DNA of 64,000 bases from Rhodoblastus sp963727035 (GTDB lineage: Bacteria; Pseudomonadota; Alphaproteobacteria; Rhizobiales; Beijerinckiaceae): assembly GCA_963727035.1 (NCBI GenBank), contig CAVSEY010000021.1, positions 186,001 through 250,000 of the forward strand. Reading direction: 5' to 3'. Below, in pieces: positions 1-8,810 of this stretch; within the stretch, counting starts at the first letter, position 1, and the number at the start of each line of letters is the position of its first letter. A model generated the notes under the pieces. The model saw nothing but the letters and a program-made list of their open reading frames with translations. It was not told the origin of the DNA and made no database searches. A program made the translations under genes and the position numbers.

Positions 1-135
1 AAGGCGTCAAGCCGGCGTCGATCCAAAGCGGATACTGTGATGGAAATTCCCGTGCGCATCGCGCAAACTCGCACGCCCCGAAATCAACGGGAATCCATAA
101 AAGGACTCTTGCGTCAGATTTCATCCACTAGCAGC
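1..135. other. Left flank of the ISAs1 element, no gene seen
   Basis: I see no coding signal here. The stretch does not continue the glycosyltransferase reading frame that is cut at the other end of the composite insertion (around 2991). Read on the minus strand in the expected frame it reaches a stop within about ten codons. Confidence 0.4.
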
Positions 136-158
136 CAGGGCTGTTCAGTCCTCTGAAC
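136..158 (+). repeat. ISAs1 left terminal inverted repeat
   Basis: It matches the reverse complement of 2968-2990 at 18 of 23 positions and lies about 80 bp upstream of the transposase start. Confidence 0.75.
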
Positions 159-238
159 TTTGAGAGGGCCCCGGGGATTCCCGCGAGCGAAAATATGTAA
201 ATCTATCAGCGACAACCCGAATCGGAGGTGGTTGTCGC

Positions 239-832
239 ATGGCAGGGTCGCTATTGGAGGTTTTGCGCTCGATCCCGGATCATCGGCGCAAGGAAGGGCG
301 CCGGTTTGAACTGGCGACGGTGCTGCTTTACGCCATCCTGGGCATGGTCGCCGGCGCCAATTCATATCGGCAGATGCACGAATTTATTCGCACCCATCGC
401 CGCCGACTGAACGAAGCCTTTGGCCTGCATTTGCGCTACGCGCCGTCCTATACCGGGCTGCGGCTGATCTTGCAGGGGATCGATCCTGCGGCGCTGGAAG
501 AAGCCTTTCGCCGCCATGCGGCCTCGATTGAAACGCCGCCTTCGCCGGAGGGGCCGGTGGCGATCGCCGTTGACGGCAAGACCCTGCGCGGCAGCTTCGA
601 CGCCTTTTGCGATCGCAAGGCCGCCCACATGCTGTCGGCGCTGCGCCAAGCCGATCAAATCGTGCTTGGCCATCTGATGGTCGAGGAGAAGAGCAATGAG
701 ATACCGGCGGCGCCGGAATTGATTGAGGCGCTCGGGTTGAAGGGCTGCCTCTTCACCCTCGACGCCGAGCATTGTCAAAAAAACGATCCCAGCTTGCGGC
801 TTCCTGTGGGGATAGAAACGGTTTCGACCTAA
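239..832 (+). pseudogene. ISAs1-family transposase, N-terminal part
   Basis: This is the N-terminal part of a DDE transposase of the ISAs1 family. It shows the DDE_Tnp_1-associated region (SIPDHRRKEGRRFEL, with the typical YAILGMVAGANSYRQM) and the first catalytic motif (AVDGKTLRGS). The ATG at 239 is preceded by a good GGAGGT site. The native sequence runs to about codon 182 (LDAEHCQKN). The remaining residues to the stop at 832 come from the inserted IS110 left end. The C-terminal part resumes at about 2405 in the same window frame. Removing the sequence between the two GATCC copies (1615 bp) would not restore the frame exactly, so either the boundary differs by a base or the gene was already damaged. 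Confidence 0.85.
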
Positions 833-1000
833 TCTGAGCACGGAAGGGAGCAGTCGATGAAGGCGTGGTGGTAATTGACCCCGCAAAAAAACATAATTCA
901 TGGGCCGTTGCGAACTTGAGAGTGGCGACGTCCTCGGACGATCCCGATTAGGAAGTTGATCAATCGCGCAGCCCACCCCTTCCGCTTTTGTTTGCAGGAG
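790..1000 (+). ncRNA. Putative bridge RNA region in the IS110 left end
   Basis: IS110-subgroup elements such as IS621 encode a structured guide (bridge) RNA in the non-coding left end. Its target-binding loop pairs with the insertion site. In this left end, the 9-mer CAAAAAAAC at 884-892 is identical to the target bases directly left of the junction (776-784). GCGAA at 910-914 is the reverse complement of TTCGC, the first bases right of the junction (2405-2409). That is the left-guide and right-guide arrangement expected of a target loop. Further on, TTAGGA (948-953) matches the end of the element (2396-2401), as a donor guide might. I did not fold the RNA, and the exact ends are unknown. Confidence 0.5.
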
Positions 1001-1007
1001 GACTGAA

Positions 1008-2399
1008 ATGACGCGCAAGGAAATCGGCAAGGCGCCGGGCTCAGGGATGGCGATGGTGCATCCCAACGCGGCGGCGATCGATATCGGCGCCACGATGCAC
1101 ATGGCGGCGGTGGGAGCGGATCGGACATCGGATCCGGTTCAGAGTTTTGGCACGTTCACCGGGGACCTTCTCCGGCTTGCCGATTGGTTCGCCCAGTGCG
1201 GCGTCAAAACGGTCGTCATGGAATCGACTGGCGTTTACTGGATCCCGATCTTCGAATTGCTGGACGAACGCGGCTTCGAGGTCTCTCTGGTCAATGCTCG
1301 CAATTCCAAGCATGTTCCTGGCCGCAAGACTGACGTAAGCGACGCGCAATGGCTGCAACGCCTTCATTCGTATGGCTTGCTGCGCGCCAGTTTTCGGCCC
1401 AAGGGCGAGATTGCGGAACTTCGCGCATATCTCCGCCAGCGCGAGCGCCTACTCGATACCGCAGCCTCCCAGATCCAGCATATGCAAAAGGCCATGACGG
1501 AGATAAATCTTCAGCTTCATCATGTCGTGGCCGACATCACCGGGGCGACCGGCCTGCGCATCATCCGCGCGATCATCGCCGGGGAGCGCAGCCCGTCGGC
1601 GCTGGCGTCGATGCGCGATATACGCTGTCATTCCAGCGTGGAAATGATCGAAAAGGCGCTGACAGGCCATTATCGGGCCGAACATCTGTTCGTCCTGGAG
1701 CAAGCCGTGGCGCTCTACGACGTGTATCAGCAAAAAGTGTCCGCCTGCGACATCCGGATCAAATCCGTTATCACCGCGCTCAGTTCGGTTCGTGGCCGCC
1801 AAGAGGACGCAACACGCGCTGAAACAGTCTCGCCCAAACAGCACCGCCACCGGACTGCAAATGAGCCTGCTTTCGACGTCGGCCATTCGCTTCACACCCT
1901 GCTCGGAAAAGATCTCACCCGGATTGACGGCGTCGGGCCCTATCTGGCGCTCAAGCTCGTGTCCGAATGCGGGGACGATCTATCCGCATGGCCGAGTGCA
2001 AAACACTTCACTTCTTGGCTCAGTCTGGCTCCTAACAACAAAATATCGGGCGGCAAGGTTTTGTCGTCACGCACGAAACGATCCGGAAGCCGTGTCGCGT
2101 CCCTATTGCGTTTGGCGGCAGTCTCGGTTGGCCGAACCGAAACCGCCCTGGGAGCATTCTACCGGCGATTGTCGTCGCGCGTCGGCAAAGCGAAAGCCAT
2201 CACCGCGACGGCGCGCAAGATTGCAGTTCTGTTCTACAATGCGATGCGGCACGGCATGGATTATGTCGACCCGGGGGCTTCCTATTACGAGACCCGCTAC
2301 CGCGAGCGGGTCGTCAAAAATCTTCACCGTCGCGCCAAAGCCCTGGGTTACGTGATGGTCGCCGAAGACGCGTCGACGGCTGTACCGGCCGTTTCTTAG
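1008..2399 (+). CDS. IS110-family transposase (DEDD recombinase)
   Basis: This 463-residue recombinase mediates excision and insertion of its own element, guided by a bridge RNA. The N-terminal RuvC-like DEDD domain is visible: D in AAIDIGATMH (near residue 26), E in VVMESTGVYW, and the paired aspartates in RKTDVSDAQWL. The C-terminal transposase_20 domain (IDGVGPYLALKLVSECGD to SWLSLAPNNKISGGKV) carries the serine-containing region used in strand exchange. A stretch of about 35 residues rich in His/Arg/Thr between the domains makes it somewhat longer than the common 320-400 residues. The start at 1008 follows a strong AGGAGG site. The gene is intact, so the element could still be mobile. Confidence 0.9.
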   Translation: MTRKEIGKAPGSGMAMVHPNAAAIDIGATMHMAAVGADRTSDPVQSFGTFTGDLLRLADWFAQCGVKTVVMESTGVYWIPIFELLDERGFEVSLVNARNSKHVPGRKTDVSDAQWLQRLHSYGLLRASFRPKGEIAELRAYLRQRERLLDTAASQIQHMQKAMTEINLQLHHVVADITGATGLRIIRAIIAGERSPSALASMRDIRCHSSVEMIEKALTGHYRAEHLFVLEQAVALYDVYQQKVSACDIRIKSVITALSSVRGRQEDATRAETVSPKQHRHRTANEPAFDVGHSLHTLLGKDLTRIDGVGPYLALKLVSECGDDLSAWPSAKHFTSWLSLAPNNKISGGKVLSSRTKRSGSRVASLLRLAAVSVGRTETALGAFYRRLSSRVGKAKAITATARKIAVLFYNAMRHGMDYVDPGASYYETRYRERVVKNLHRRAKALGYVMVAEDASTAVPAVS

Positions 2400-2404
2400 G
2401 ATCC

Positions 2405-2971
2405 TTCGCTCGCGTGATCGCCTCGGGCAATCATCTGCTCACGCAAGTCAAGGACAACCAACCGAAACTGCGCCGCCGGCTGGAACTTGGATCAATGGGG
2501 CGCAAGCCAAGCGGAGCCGCGACAACCAAATCCTCAGGCCGCAATCGCTGGGAGACGCGCGAGTTGACGGTGTTTCCGGCCAAGGCGTGGTTCCGTGGGA
2601 CGCCGTGGGAGAAGCTGATCAACACCGTCCTGAGGTTGGAGCGCACCGTCTGCAAACGCGACCCCAAGACCGGCCTTTGCCGGCAAACGTGCGAGGTTGT
2701 CTTCTGGGTGTCCTCGCTCACCGGCCCGACGCCTGAACAATGGAACGAGTGGATCCGCGGCCATTGGCGCATCGAAAATGGCAGCCATTATGTGCGCGAC
2801 ACCGTTTTCGCCGAGGACGCCTCACGCATTCGCAAAAACCCGGACATCGCCGCCCGCCTGCGTTCCTTCGCCTACAACCTGCTCAGGGCCCAAGGCTGCG
2901 ACAACATCAAAAACGCACGCTGGCGCGCCGCCCTCGACCTCGATCTCATCCTTGCATTGCCGGGGCTGTAA
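2405..2971 (+). pseudogene. ISAs1-family transposase, C-terminal part
   Basis: This is the rest of the interrupted ISAs1 transposase. It reads FARVIASGNHLLTQVKDNQP and then the conserved C-terminal region with WIRGHWRIENGSHYVRD, which holds the last acidic catalytic residue (E in the HWRIEN motif). A GTG at 2414 could serve as a start, but the piece lacks the N-terminal catalytic part and is not expected to be functional. It ends just inside the right terminal repeat. Confidence 0.85.
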
Positions 2972-2990
2972 AGAGAACTAAACAACCCTG
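2968..2990 (-). repeat. ISAs1 right terminal inverted repeat
   Basis: Partner of the repeat at 136-158. On the minus strand it supplies the last codons and the TAG stop that end the truncated glycosyltransferase. Confidence 0.75.
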
Positions 2991-3631
2991 GCCAGCTTGG
3001 CCGCGGCGTTCATGTTGGCACCAAAGGTTTGGCGTCGGGCGTTTTGGATCAGCTTGATTTCCGGGTATCGTTCGCGGACAATCTGTGCGGTGTCGTCGGT
3101 GGAGGCATCGTCAATGACGATAATCTCGATTGGCAAATCATCAGTTTGATAACGATAGATACTATCCAGGCAAGGAATCGTCAAATCAATACGATTGTGA
3201 ACCGGGATTATTACAGAGACGAGGTTTTGTGGTCGCGCTTTCGCGTCGTTCCCAGCTCTATCGACATAATGCGTGAGCGGGTCCTTGTCGCCAAGTTCTG
3301 GGCCCTGTGCCAAATAAGCAGCAACGTCGAATTGCCGGTTCGGATTCGTCCCCTCCTTCCATCCTCGCGTGATGAAATGCGTCAGCGGCTCAAGTCCGGC
3401 GGCCTTCACGTCCGGGCGCTGCTCGAAATAATATTCGACCGAAAACAGCGGATGCGGCGATTTCAGATTGCGCCAGCCCTCGGTCAGGTAATGGCCAAAG
3501 GTCGCCTGTTCCGGAGGAAGATCGGGATTTTGCTGCGCGTACCAATGCGGGTCGAACAGCGGGTGGGGGCTCGAAAGAGCCTCGGATTCGGCAGGCTGTT
3601 GGGTCGGATCGGCAATATTGTGATGGCGCAC
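2978..3631 (-). pseudogene. GT2 glycosyltransferase with N-terminal repeats, truncated by the ISAs1 element
   Basis: This is the N-terminal part of a family 2 glycosyltransferase. Residues about 25-125 contain three degenerate copies of a roughly 35-residue repeat (FDPHWYAQQNPDL..., FSVEYYFEQRPDVKAAG..., FDVAAYLAQGPEL...). Then begins the GT-A Rossmann start SVIIPVHNRIDLTIPCLDSI with the IIVIDDASTDDT nucleotide-sugar motif. Translation enters the ISAs1 right end after NAAAKLA and stops two codons later, before the DXD and acceptor regions, so the enzyme is inactive. The gene lies 66 bp downstream of the sulfotransferase gene, which carries the same repeats, so the two were probably one operon. 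Confidence 0.85.
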
Positions 3632-3697
3632 GAAAAAACCTTGGCTGATGCGGGACTTGACGCCCTGTCGCGGTTGGAAACTCAGGAAAGCTGCAAC

Positions 3698-5776
3698 CTA
3701 TGCGTGTTGTGGCTTTCGCCCTTCCCGTACACCATATCGGACGTAATGCGCCAGTGGGTTCTTGCCCGCCGCGCGGACGTCAGGGTAGGCGGCGAGATAT
3801 TTCTCGGTGCTGAACTTCGGTCCGGGGTCGCGGGCCTCTTTCCAGCCATGCAGCCAATAATGCTCCAGGGGATTTGCCCCCGAGCGCCGAACGTCTTCGT
3901 ATTTTTCGAGATACCAGTGGGTGTCGAAAAATTCGTTGGGCTTGTGGCCGAGCGCAAAGCCCAAGGTCACATAATGCTTGAAGGGCGACAGGCTCAGGGC
4001 TTCGCATTCGGGATAACGCGCGCGATAAAAGACCGGGTCGAACAGGCCGCTTCTTTTCAACGCCCAGGCGCGCCAGAGCCGACGGAACGGTTCGGAGAAA
4101 ACGGCAAGGGCGGGCGCCTTGTCGCGCGCGGCGGCGCGCGCCGCCGCCGCTTCGGCATCGACCAGCCGCGCGCGCAGCGTCGCGATTTCGGCGGCCTGCT
4201 CGGCCTGGCCGCGCTCGACCCTGCCGAGTTCCGCGCGCGCCATGGTCAGATCGGAGGACAGGCGGGTGACTTCCGTAAAATGGCGGACGGCATCGGCCTC
4301 GAAGTTCCGCTGCCGTCGTGCGGCGTCGGCGGCCGTGGTTTCGTTCAGTTCCGCAAGCGCGCGCTTCTCGTCTTCCGCGCTTTGCAAGCGCGCGGCAAGA
4401 TCGCTTCGTGCGGCTTCGGCTCGAGCCGCGCGCGCCTCCTGAGCAGCCACGCCGGCAAGCGCGTCCGCCAGTTTCGACTCGGCGGCCTGTAAATCCGCGT
4501 TCGATCGTTCCTGCTGGTCGCGAAGAGCGGCGAGCTCGCTTAACGTCGCGGACAAAACCTGCGATTGCTCATTCGCATTTTTGGCGGCCTCATCGACGGC
4601 GCTTTGCAGGGATTCCGCGCGCCCTCGCAATTCGGCGATCTCGAGGGCGTGCTCGGAATGTAAGTTCCTGATTTGTCCTTCCAGGCGCCCTATTTCGTCC
4701 CGCGCCGCGTCCAATTCCGCTACGACCTGGTTAAGTCGGCGCTCGTCCGCTTCCTTTGCCGTCATCGCGGCTTCCAGGGCCTCTCGGAATTGCTGTTCGC
4801 TGACGCCGTGGATCTCAACCGCTTGCGTCAGCTCATTCCGAGCTTCTTCGTGCTTCAGACGCAGCTCGTCGCATTGGGCGTTCAATTTCTGGGTCTGATC
4901 GCGCAATTCCTCCAAACTGACTTCGTAGTCTATGAGCAGCCGTCCGAAAATCTCGCTCGATTGATCGAATTGGTCGCGGATGTGGTCCAATGTCGCCATG
5001 GCCGAATTCGACATCGGGTTACGGCTGAGATCGGACAGCGCTTCAAAGGCGCGCGCGGCCCACTCATTCACCTCCCGATGGATCCTGAGCTCGTGCGGGT
5101 TCGATTCATGGTGAACCAGCGCATCCGAGAGGAATTTCTCGATTTCGTAGCTGGAACGATCCGAAAGCTTTGGCCAGGAAAGGTCGATCTCGGCGGCAAT
5201 TTTTTCACAGGCGCCGCGCCAGTCCTGTCGAAATTCGCTCCAGAGCACGAGCGAACGCGCGTTTGTACGTGTCGTGGCTTCGGCATCCAGGGAATGACGC
5301 AACCACAGCAGCACCCCTTTATTGAGAGATATCCCATCTCGTATTTTCAGAGAGCGCGCGACGTCCAACGGCGAACGGATGGGAATAACGATACGCGGCT
5401 TAGCCTCAATTTCTCGGAAAACGTCGGCCCAAAAAGGAAAGAAACGACAGACTCGCGGATCCTTCAAAACCGCGAGAGGCGCATCATCGAACTCCCTCGC
5501 GAAAAGCTTCTTTGCCCTTTTTTTGAATTTGCTCGCGGGCGGTGAGTTCTGCCATGCTTTATTAAATGGGCGCCAGTCATCCCATTTCGTTCCTGCCGAT
5601 TCCAAGATTTTGTCATGAAGGTTCATCAATTCCAGGGATTCGAAATACCCACGCTCATTAAATTCGTTCTGAGGCATAATGGTTTTGGGAGCCGATGCGC
5701 CAAGCCTTGACATAACGCCGGTGATTGCGCTCGTCCCGCTCCGGTGCATACCTAAGACAACGATTACGTCCGACAT
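3698..5776 (-). CDS. Sulfotransferase-family protein with coiled coil and C-terminal repeats
   Basis: This 692-residue protein opens with a sulfotransferase P-loop (VLGMHRSGTSAITG, residues about 6-19) that would bind the 5'-phosphosulfate of PAPS. A second segment, PRIVIPIRSPLDVARSL, resembles the 3'-phosphate site. Residues about 285-545 form a long Ala/Glu/Arg-rich coiled coil. The last 125 residues hold three copies of a repeat with the pattern F-D-x-x-(W/F)Y...NPLxHYxxxGxxEGRxP, shared with the truncated glycosyltransferase downstream. I infer a role in modifying a surface glycan, perhaps with the repeats docking partner enzymes. The acceptor is unknown. The ATG at 5776 gives the P-loop its usual N-terminal position. 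Confidence 0.8.
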   Translation of the reverse strand: MSDVIVVLGMHRSGTSAITGVMSRLGASAPKTIMPQNEFNERGYFESLELMNLHDKILESAGTKWDDWRPFNKAWQNSPPASKFKKRAKKLFAREFDDAPLAVLKDPRVCRFFPFWADVFREIEAKPRIVIPIRSPLDVARSLKIRDGISLNKGVLLWLRHSLDAEATTRTNARSLVLWSEFRQDWRGACEKIAAEIDLSWPKLSDRSSYEIEKFLSDALVHHESNPHELRIHREVNEWAARAFEALSDLSRNPMSNSAMATLDHIRDQFDQSSEIFGRLLIDYEVSLEELRDQTQKLNAQCDELRLKHEEARNELTQAVEIHGVSEQQFREALEAAMTAKEADERRLNQVVAELDAARDEIGRLEGQIRNLHSEHALEIAELRGRAESLQSAVDEAAKNANEQSQVLSATLSELAALRDQQERSNADLQAAESKLADALAGVAAQEARAARAEAARSDLAARLQSAEDEKRALAELNETTAADAARRQRNFEADAVRHFTEVTRLSSDLTMARAELGRVERGQAEQAAEIATLRARLVDAEAAAARAAARDKAPALAVFSEPFRRLWRAWALKRSGLFDPVFYRARYPECEALSLSPFKHYVTLGFALGHKPNEFFDTHWYLEKYEDVRRSGANPLEHYWLHGWKEARDPGPKFSTEKYLAAYPDVRAAGKNPLAHYVRYGVREGRKPQHA

Positions 5777-6139
5777 TTTGTCCTCAAACTTTGCCTAGCT
5801 AGCAGCGCTGTCATATTTGAACGTGGCAAGACCAAGAACAGGCTCGACAACGTATATCTGCCGCTCGCGAGCGAAGCGCCATACCTAGCGCGCTTGTCAA
5901 GCCCCAAATGGCGCCTGCTAGAGCCGATAATGTCAAGCTCGCGGAAAGCGCGCGGCAGCCACCTTCTGAGGACAGGTGACCGGGAAGCGCATGCCATTTT
6001 TCAGCGTGCGCATGAATTCGGCGGCTTCGTTTATCTACCCGCCATTATCTCGACTGGCAACTCGCCGCGCTATAGATATTCAAGTTTGAGACCGTTGATC
6101 TCCACTCGCGGCGGGGCGGCGCGTTTCGACGCGACAGCG
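5777..6139. other. Intergenic stretch upstream of the sulfotransferase gene
   Basis: About 360 bp between two minus-strand genes. It is less GC-rich than its surroundings. I see no convincing ORF, RNA gene or hairpin. It presumably contains the promoter for the sulfotransferase-glycosyltransferase unit. Confidence 0.4.
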
Positions 6140-6895
6140 CTATGCTAGGGCGTCGGCTTCGTTCGCCAAGACATTCTCGCCAATGAATGTTTCGACGCTT
6201 GGTTTGAGCACGGCGACGCCCTCTTCTTCCGCAATCGTCCGCGCGTCCATTACCGCTTTCGCGCCCAGGGCGATGACTGCAAAAGCGGCAAGAACCAGGA
6301 TGGCGATGTCGAGGCCGGACAAGCCATTGGCCAGCGGCTCTTTGAGCCCGGTCGCTGCGCCAAAAATTGCCCACAGGATCATCAGGATGCGGAATTCGGT
6401 GGCGCCGACGCCGATATAGGACATCTGGTGGATGTGGTGAGCGGCGGCGCGAATATAGGTGTAGGCAGAGAACAGCAGGAAGCAAAGAAGGATCGTGAAG
6501 GCGGCGATCAGCGACAAAAACGGCGACAGACCGAAGGCCACAATCAGCGCGATCTGGGCGAACAGATCGCAGGTGTGGTCGACGAGGAAGCCAAACCGCG
6601 GACGTTCCTCCTTGCGGTATCTGGCCAAGGATCCATCAAGGGAATCGCCGAACCAGTTGAGGCTTATTCCCAGGACAACCGCCGGCAGCGACCAAAAAGT
6701 CCAATTGCAGCCAACCAAGCCGAGCGCAGCGATAAGGGAGCCGAGAAGGCCGACAATCGTCAAATGAAGCGATGTCACCGAACGGGGAATACGCGGCAGA
6801 ATCCACCGGATCAAGCTCTGCTCGGCTTCCACCAGAAAACTGCGGTTATGACGCTTTGGACCCGAACCAGATTGCATCACGCACCTCAAAATCAA
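6140..6895 (-). CDS. CDP-alcohol phosphatidyltransferase family protein
   Basis: Integral membrane enzyme of 251 residues that would transfer a phosphoalcohol from a CDP-linked donor (as in phosphatidylglycerol- or phosphatidylinositol-type synthesis). The signature D-x2-D-G-x2-A-R-x8-G-x3-D-x3-D is complete in GDSLDGSLARYRKEERPRFG followed by FLVDHTCD, residues about 83-110. These aspartates bind the divalent metals and the CDP moiety. Several hydrophobic helices follow, and the last 35 residues are soluble. The substrate alcohol cannot be read from the sequence. An internal ATG at 6877 is an alternative start. It stands alone between intergenic stretches, on the same strand as the polysaccharide genes. 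Confidence 0.85.
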   Translation of the reverse strand: MILRCVMQSGSGPKRHNRSFLVEAEQSLIRWILPRIPRSVTSLHLTIVGLLGSLIAALGLVGCNWTFWSLPAVVLGISLNWFGDSLDGSLARYRKEERPRFGFLVDHTCDLFAQIALIVAFGLSPFLSLIAAFTILLCFLLFSAYTYIRAAAHHIHQMSYIGVGATEFRILMILWAIFGAATGLKEPLANGLSGLDIAILVLAAFAVIALGAKAVMDARTIAEEEGVAVLKPSVETFIGENVLANEADALA

Positions 6896-7193
6896 TTTGT
6901 TGTGATTTCGCCGGAACCATAATTTTTGCGCTGCAAAAGGTCAAGGCCCAGATAGCGATGCTCTTGCGGATTCAAAGATCCAAATTGATGCGCAGCGCCA
7001 GGTGATAAGGATACATGCTTTCGGGTTATCAATATCTTATGGTCGGTGTGCCATTGTTGCAACTTTCGCAATTTATCGCTCGAACGTCGAGTGGCGCGCA
7101 AATTGGTCGCAAGGCGCCGGCCGTCCGCCGGCGGTCGCCCGCGCTTTCGCGCCAGGGCTGGAATTGCTTGACGGGGGTAAGACGCCGCCTGCT

Positions 7194-7580
7194 TCATTGC
7201 GCCCCACTTGGCGGCAAGCCGTAACAAAAACGCTTGTCTTTCGGGCATTTGATGATCTGTACCGTGTGGTTCGCCTCGAGCACAGCGCGTTCCATTTCCT
7301 GGGCGAGGCAGGCGCGGTAACGAAAGACAGCCGCGACATAGGAATCCACCTCGGCGCCGCATGCGCCCGCCGCCGCCTTGCGGCCGGGGTCTCCTCGCGC
7401 GCATTGTGGGGGGTACGGGGGGGCGCAATAGCCGAAACCCCAGCGATCGTCGCGCGCCGATGTGGAAAAAGGCGAAAATGTCTGCAAAATCGCCGCCGCG
7501 GCAAAGCCGCCAGCGGAGACCAAGGTGCGAACCGAATCCATCATCCGCGCCACCCTGCCCTGAACGCCCCCAAAGATCAC
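7194..7580 (-). CDS. Small Cys-containing secreted hypothetical protein
   Basis: A 128-residue protein, or 116 if the ATG at MMDSVRTL is used. It has a likely signal peptide (SVRTLVSAGGFAAAAILQTF, cleaved near STSA) and about six cysteines in the mature part (YCAPP, PQCARG, GACGAE, RACLAQ, IIKCPK, RFCYGL), suggesting disulfides in the periplasm. I do not recognise the family. It lies 48 bp downstream of the polysaccharide export lipoprotein gene on the same strand, so it may be co-transcribed. The ORF is long enough and the composition protein-like enough to be real, but this is not certain. Confidence 0.5.
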   Translation of the reverse strand: MIFGGVQGRVARMMDSVRTLVSAGGFAAAAILQTFSPFSTSARDDRWGFGYCAPPYPPQCARGDPGRKAAAGACGAEVDSYVAAVFRYRACLAQEMERAVLEANHTVQIIKCPKDKRFCYGLPPSGAQ

Positions 7581-7628
7581 GCTGTCAGGAATAGCGATGA
7601 GCCTCCCTCCGGAGACAGGCGCTCCGGA

Positions 7629-8810
7629 TTACAGACCCTTGACCGCATAGGCCGTCATAGCGGGGCCTGCCGCCGCATTGATGGCGGTCGAAAACAGCGA
7701 CATCGCCTTGTAGAAATCCATCGCCATCGAGGCGGACACATAGACCATGTCCTTGTTCTGCATGGCCATGTGACGCGCCAGGAAATAGGTGTTCGCATCC
7801 TTGAAATGCAGACGATAGACGACATTGACCGATTGCGCGCCAGGCGGGATGGGATAGGTTGGATCAAGCTCGCGCGCCAGCCAAACCGGCTCCGAACGAA
7901 GCAGGAACACGCCCTCTGGATCAGCCAGGCTATCGAGGATGCCGCCTGATTTGGCGACGGCTTCCTCGACCGTGATCCCGGCGGCGTCGAAAGGCACCAA
8001 AGCATTGCGGCCAGCGGCGCCGAAAACGGTAAAAGTTTGCGGCTCTTGCTCGACGGTGAGCACATCGTCGCGCCGAACATAGATATTTTCGCGTGGGTTC
8101 CGGAGCAAAGCCTGCATCGGCACACGACCCGTGACGTCGCCCCGGGTGAGAGAAATGAAGACATCATGAACCGGCGCCTTCACACCGCCGGCCGCCGCGA
8201 TGACATCCATAATCCGGTCGCCGCGATTCGACAACGGAATGCGTGCGCCATTGGTCACTTCGCCGGTGACCGTCACGTCATTGCTGACATTGTGAGGCAC
8301 GGTGACGACCGCCTGCGGTTCAATCGCCTTGCCGGCGAGACGAGCAACGATGGTGCTTTCCACCTGTTCGGGCGTCATTCCGGCGACATGGATGCGGCCG
8401 GCATAGGGCACCGTTATGCCGCCGTCGCGTCCAACCACCTGTTCTGGAATGCTGGCCGAGTGCGATCCGGCGCTGACGCCATTTATCGACGCAGACGAGA
8501 ACAAGCCGCCGGACGCGGCTTCCCAGATCGTCACCTGGACGGTGTCGCCCACCCCGATGACGGTCGATGGCGCGCCAGCCCTTGCCCCAAACCTCTCGTA
8601 AAGCGACGATTGCGGATGTCGGGCGAGAATCGACACCGTGCGCTGATTGATATCCGCGACGAGATATCGAGGAATCTTCTGGCCGTCACTTTTCGCTTCG
8701 TCGACCACCTGATTGGCGTTCGGGCCCGCGGAAGGCAGCGTCGAACAGCCCGCGAAGGTGAGCGTCAACCCAATCAGCGCGACGAAAGCAATTTGCCGAG
8801 ACGGGCCCAT
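7629..8810 (-). CDS. Polysaccharide export lipoprotein, Wza/ExoF-like
   Basis: A 393-residue outer-membrane lipoprotein of the polysaccharide biosynthesis/export family, which forms the exit channel for capsular or exopolysaccharide. The N-terminus has a lipoprotein signal with lipobox FAGC (Cys near residue 22). Next comes the Poly_export domain (VGDTVQVTIWEAASGGLFS, with the typical GDTV.V.VWE pattern) and then two SLBB-type regions (VTVTGEVTNGARIPLS and FTVFGAAGRNALVPF). A Wzc/GumC-type partner lies far away at 56.6-58.7 kb, so the two glycan regions may cooperate. Upstream is a non-coding stretch of about 200 bp. Confidence 0.88.
   Translation of the reverse strand: MGPSRQIAFVALIGLTLTFAGCSTLPSAGPNANQVVDEAKSDGQKIPRYLVADINQRTVSILARHPQSSLYERFGARAGAPSTVIGVGDTVQVTIWEAASGGLFSSASINGVSAGSHSASIPEQVVGRDGGITVPYAGRIHVAGMTPEQVESTIVARLAGKAIEPQAVVTVPHNVSNDVTVTGEVTNGARIPLSNRGDRIMDVIAAAGGVKAPVHDVFISLTRGDVTGRVPMQALLRNPRENIYVRRDDVLTVEQEPQTFTVFGAAGRNALVPFDAAGITVEEAVAKSGGILDSLADPEGVFLLRSEPVWLARELDPTYPIPPGAQSVNVVYRLHFKDANTYFLARHMAMQNKDMVYVSASMAMDFYKAMSLFSTAINAAAGPAMTAYAVKGL

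Larger units (their letters stand above)
785..2404 (+). mobile_element. IS110-family insertion sequence nested in ISAs1
   Basis: The insertion interrupts the ISAs1 transposase. The pentamer GATCC occurs at both junctions (785-789 and 2400-2404), 1615 bp apart. This fits the short core duplicated by IS110 recombination, although the exact crossover base is uncertain. There are no long terminal inverted repeats. The left non-coding end is about 220 bp, whereas the transposase stop (2397-2399) directly abuts the right junction. This layout, with non-coding DNA upstream of the transposase, is typical of the IS110 subgroup proper rather than the IS1111 subgroup. Confidence 0.8.
136..2990 (+). mobile_element. 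ISAs1-family insertion sequence, disrupted by a nested IS110-family element
   Basis: The element is bounded by imperfect terminal inverted repeats of about 23 bp at 136-158 (reading CAGGGCTGTTCAG inward) and 2968-2990 (reading CAGGGTTGTTTAG inward on the minus strand), with 18 of 23 positions matching. It holds an ISAs1-type transposase split into two parts by an inserted element of about 1.6 kb. I see no target-site duplication: the bases outside the two ends (CTAGCAGC and GCCAGCTT) differ. This suggests a rearrangement after insertion. The right end interrupts a GT2 glycosyltransferase gene. Confidence 0.85.
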
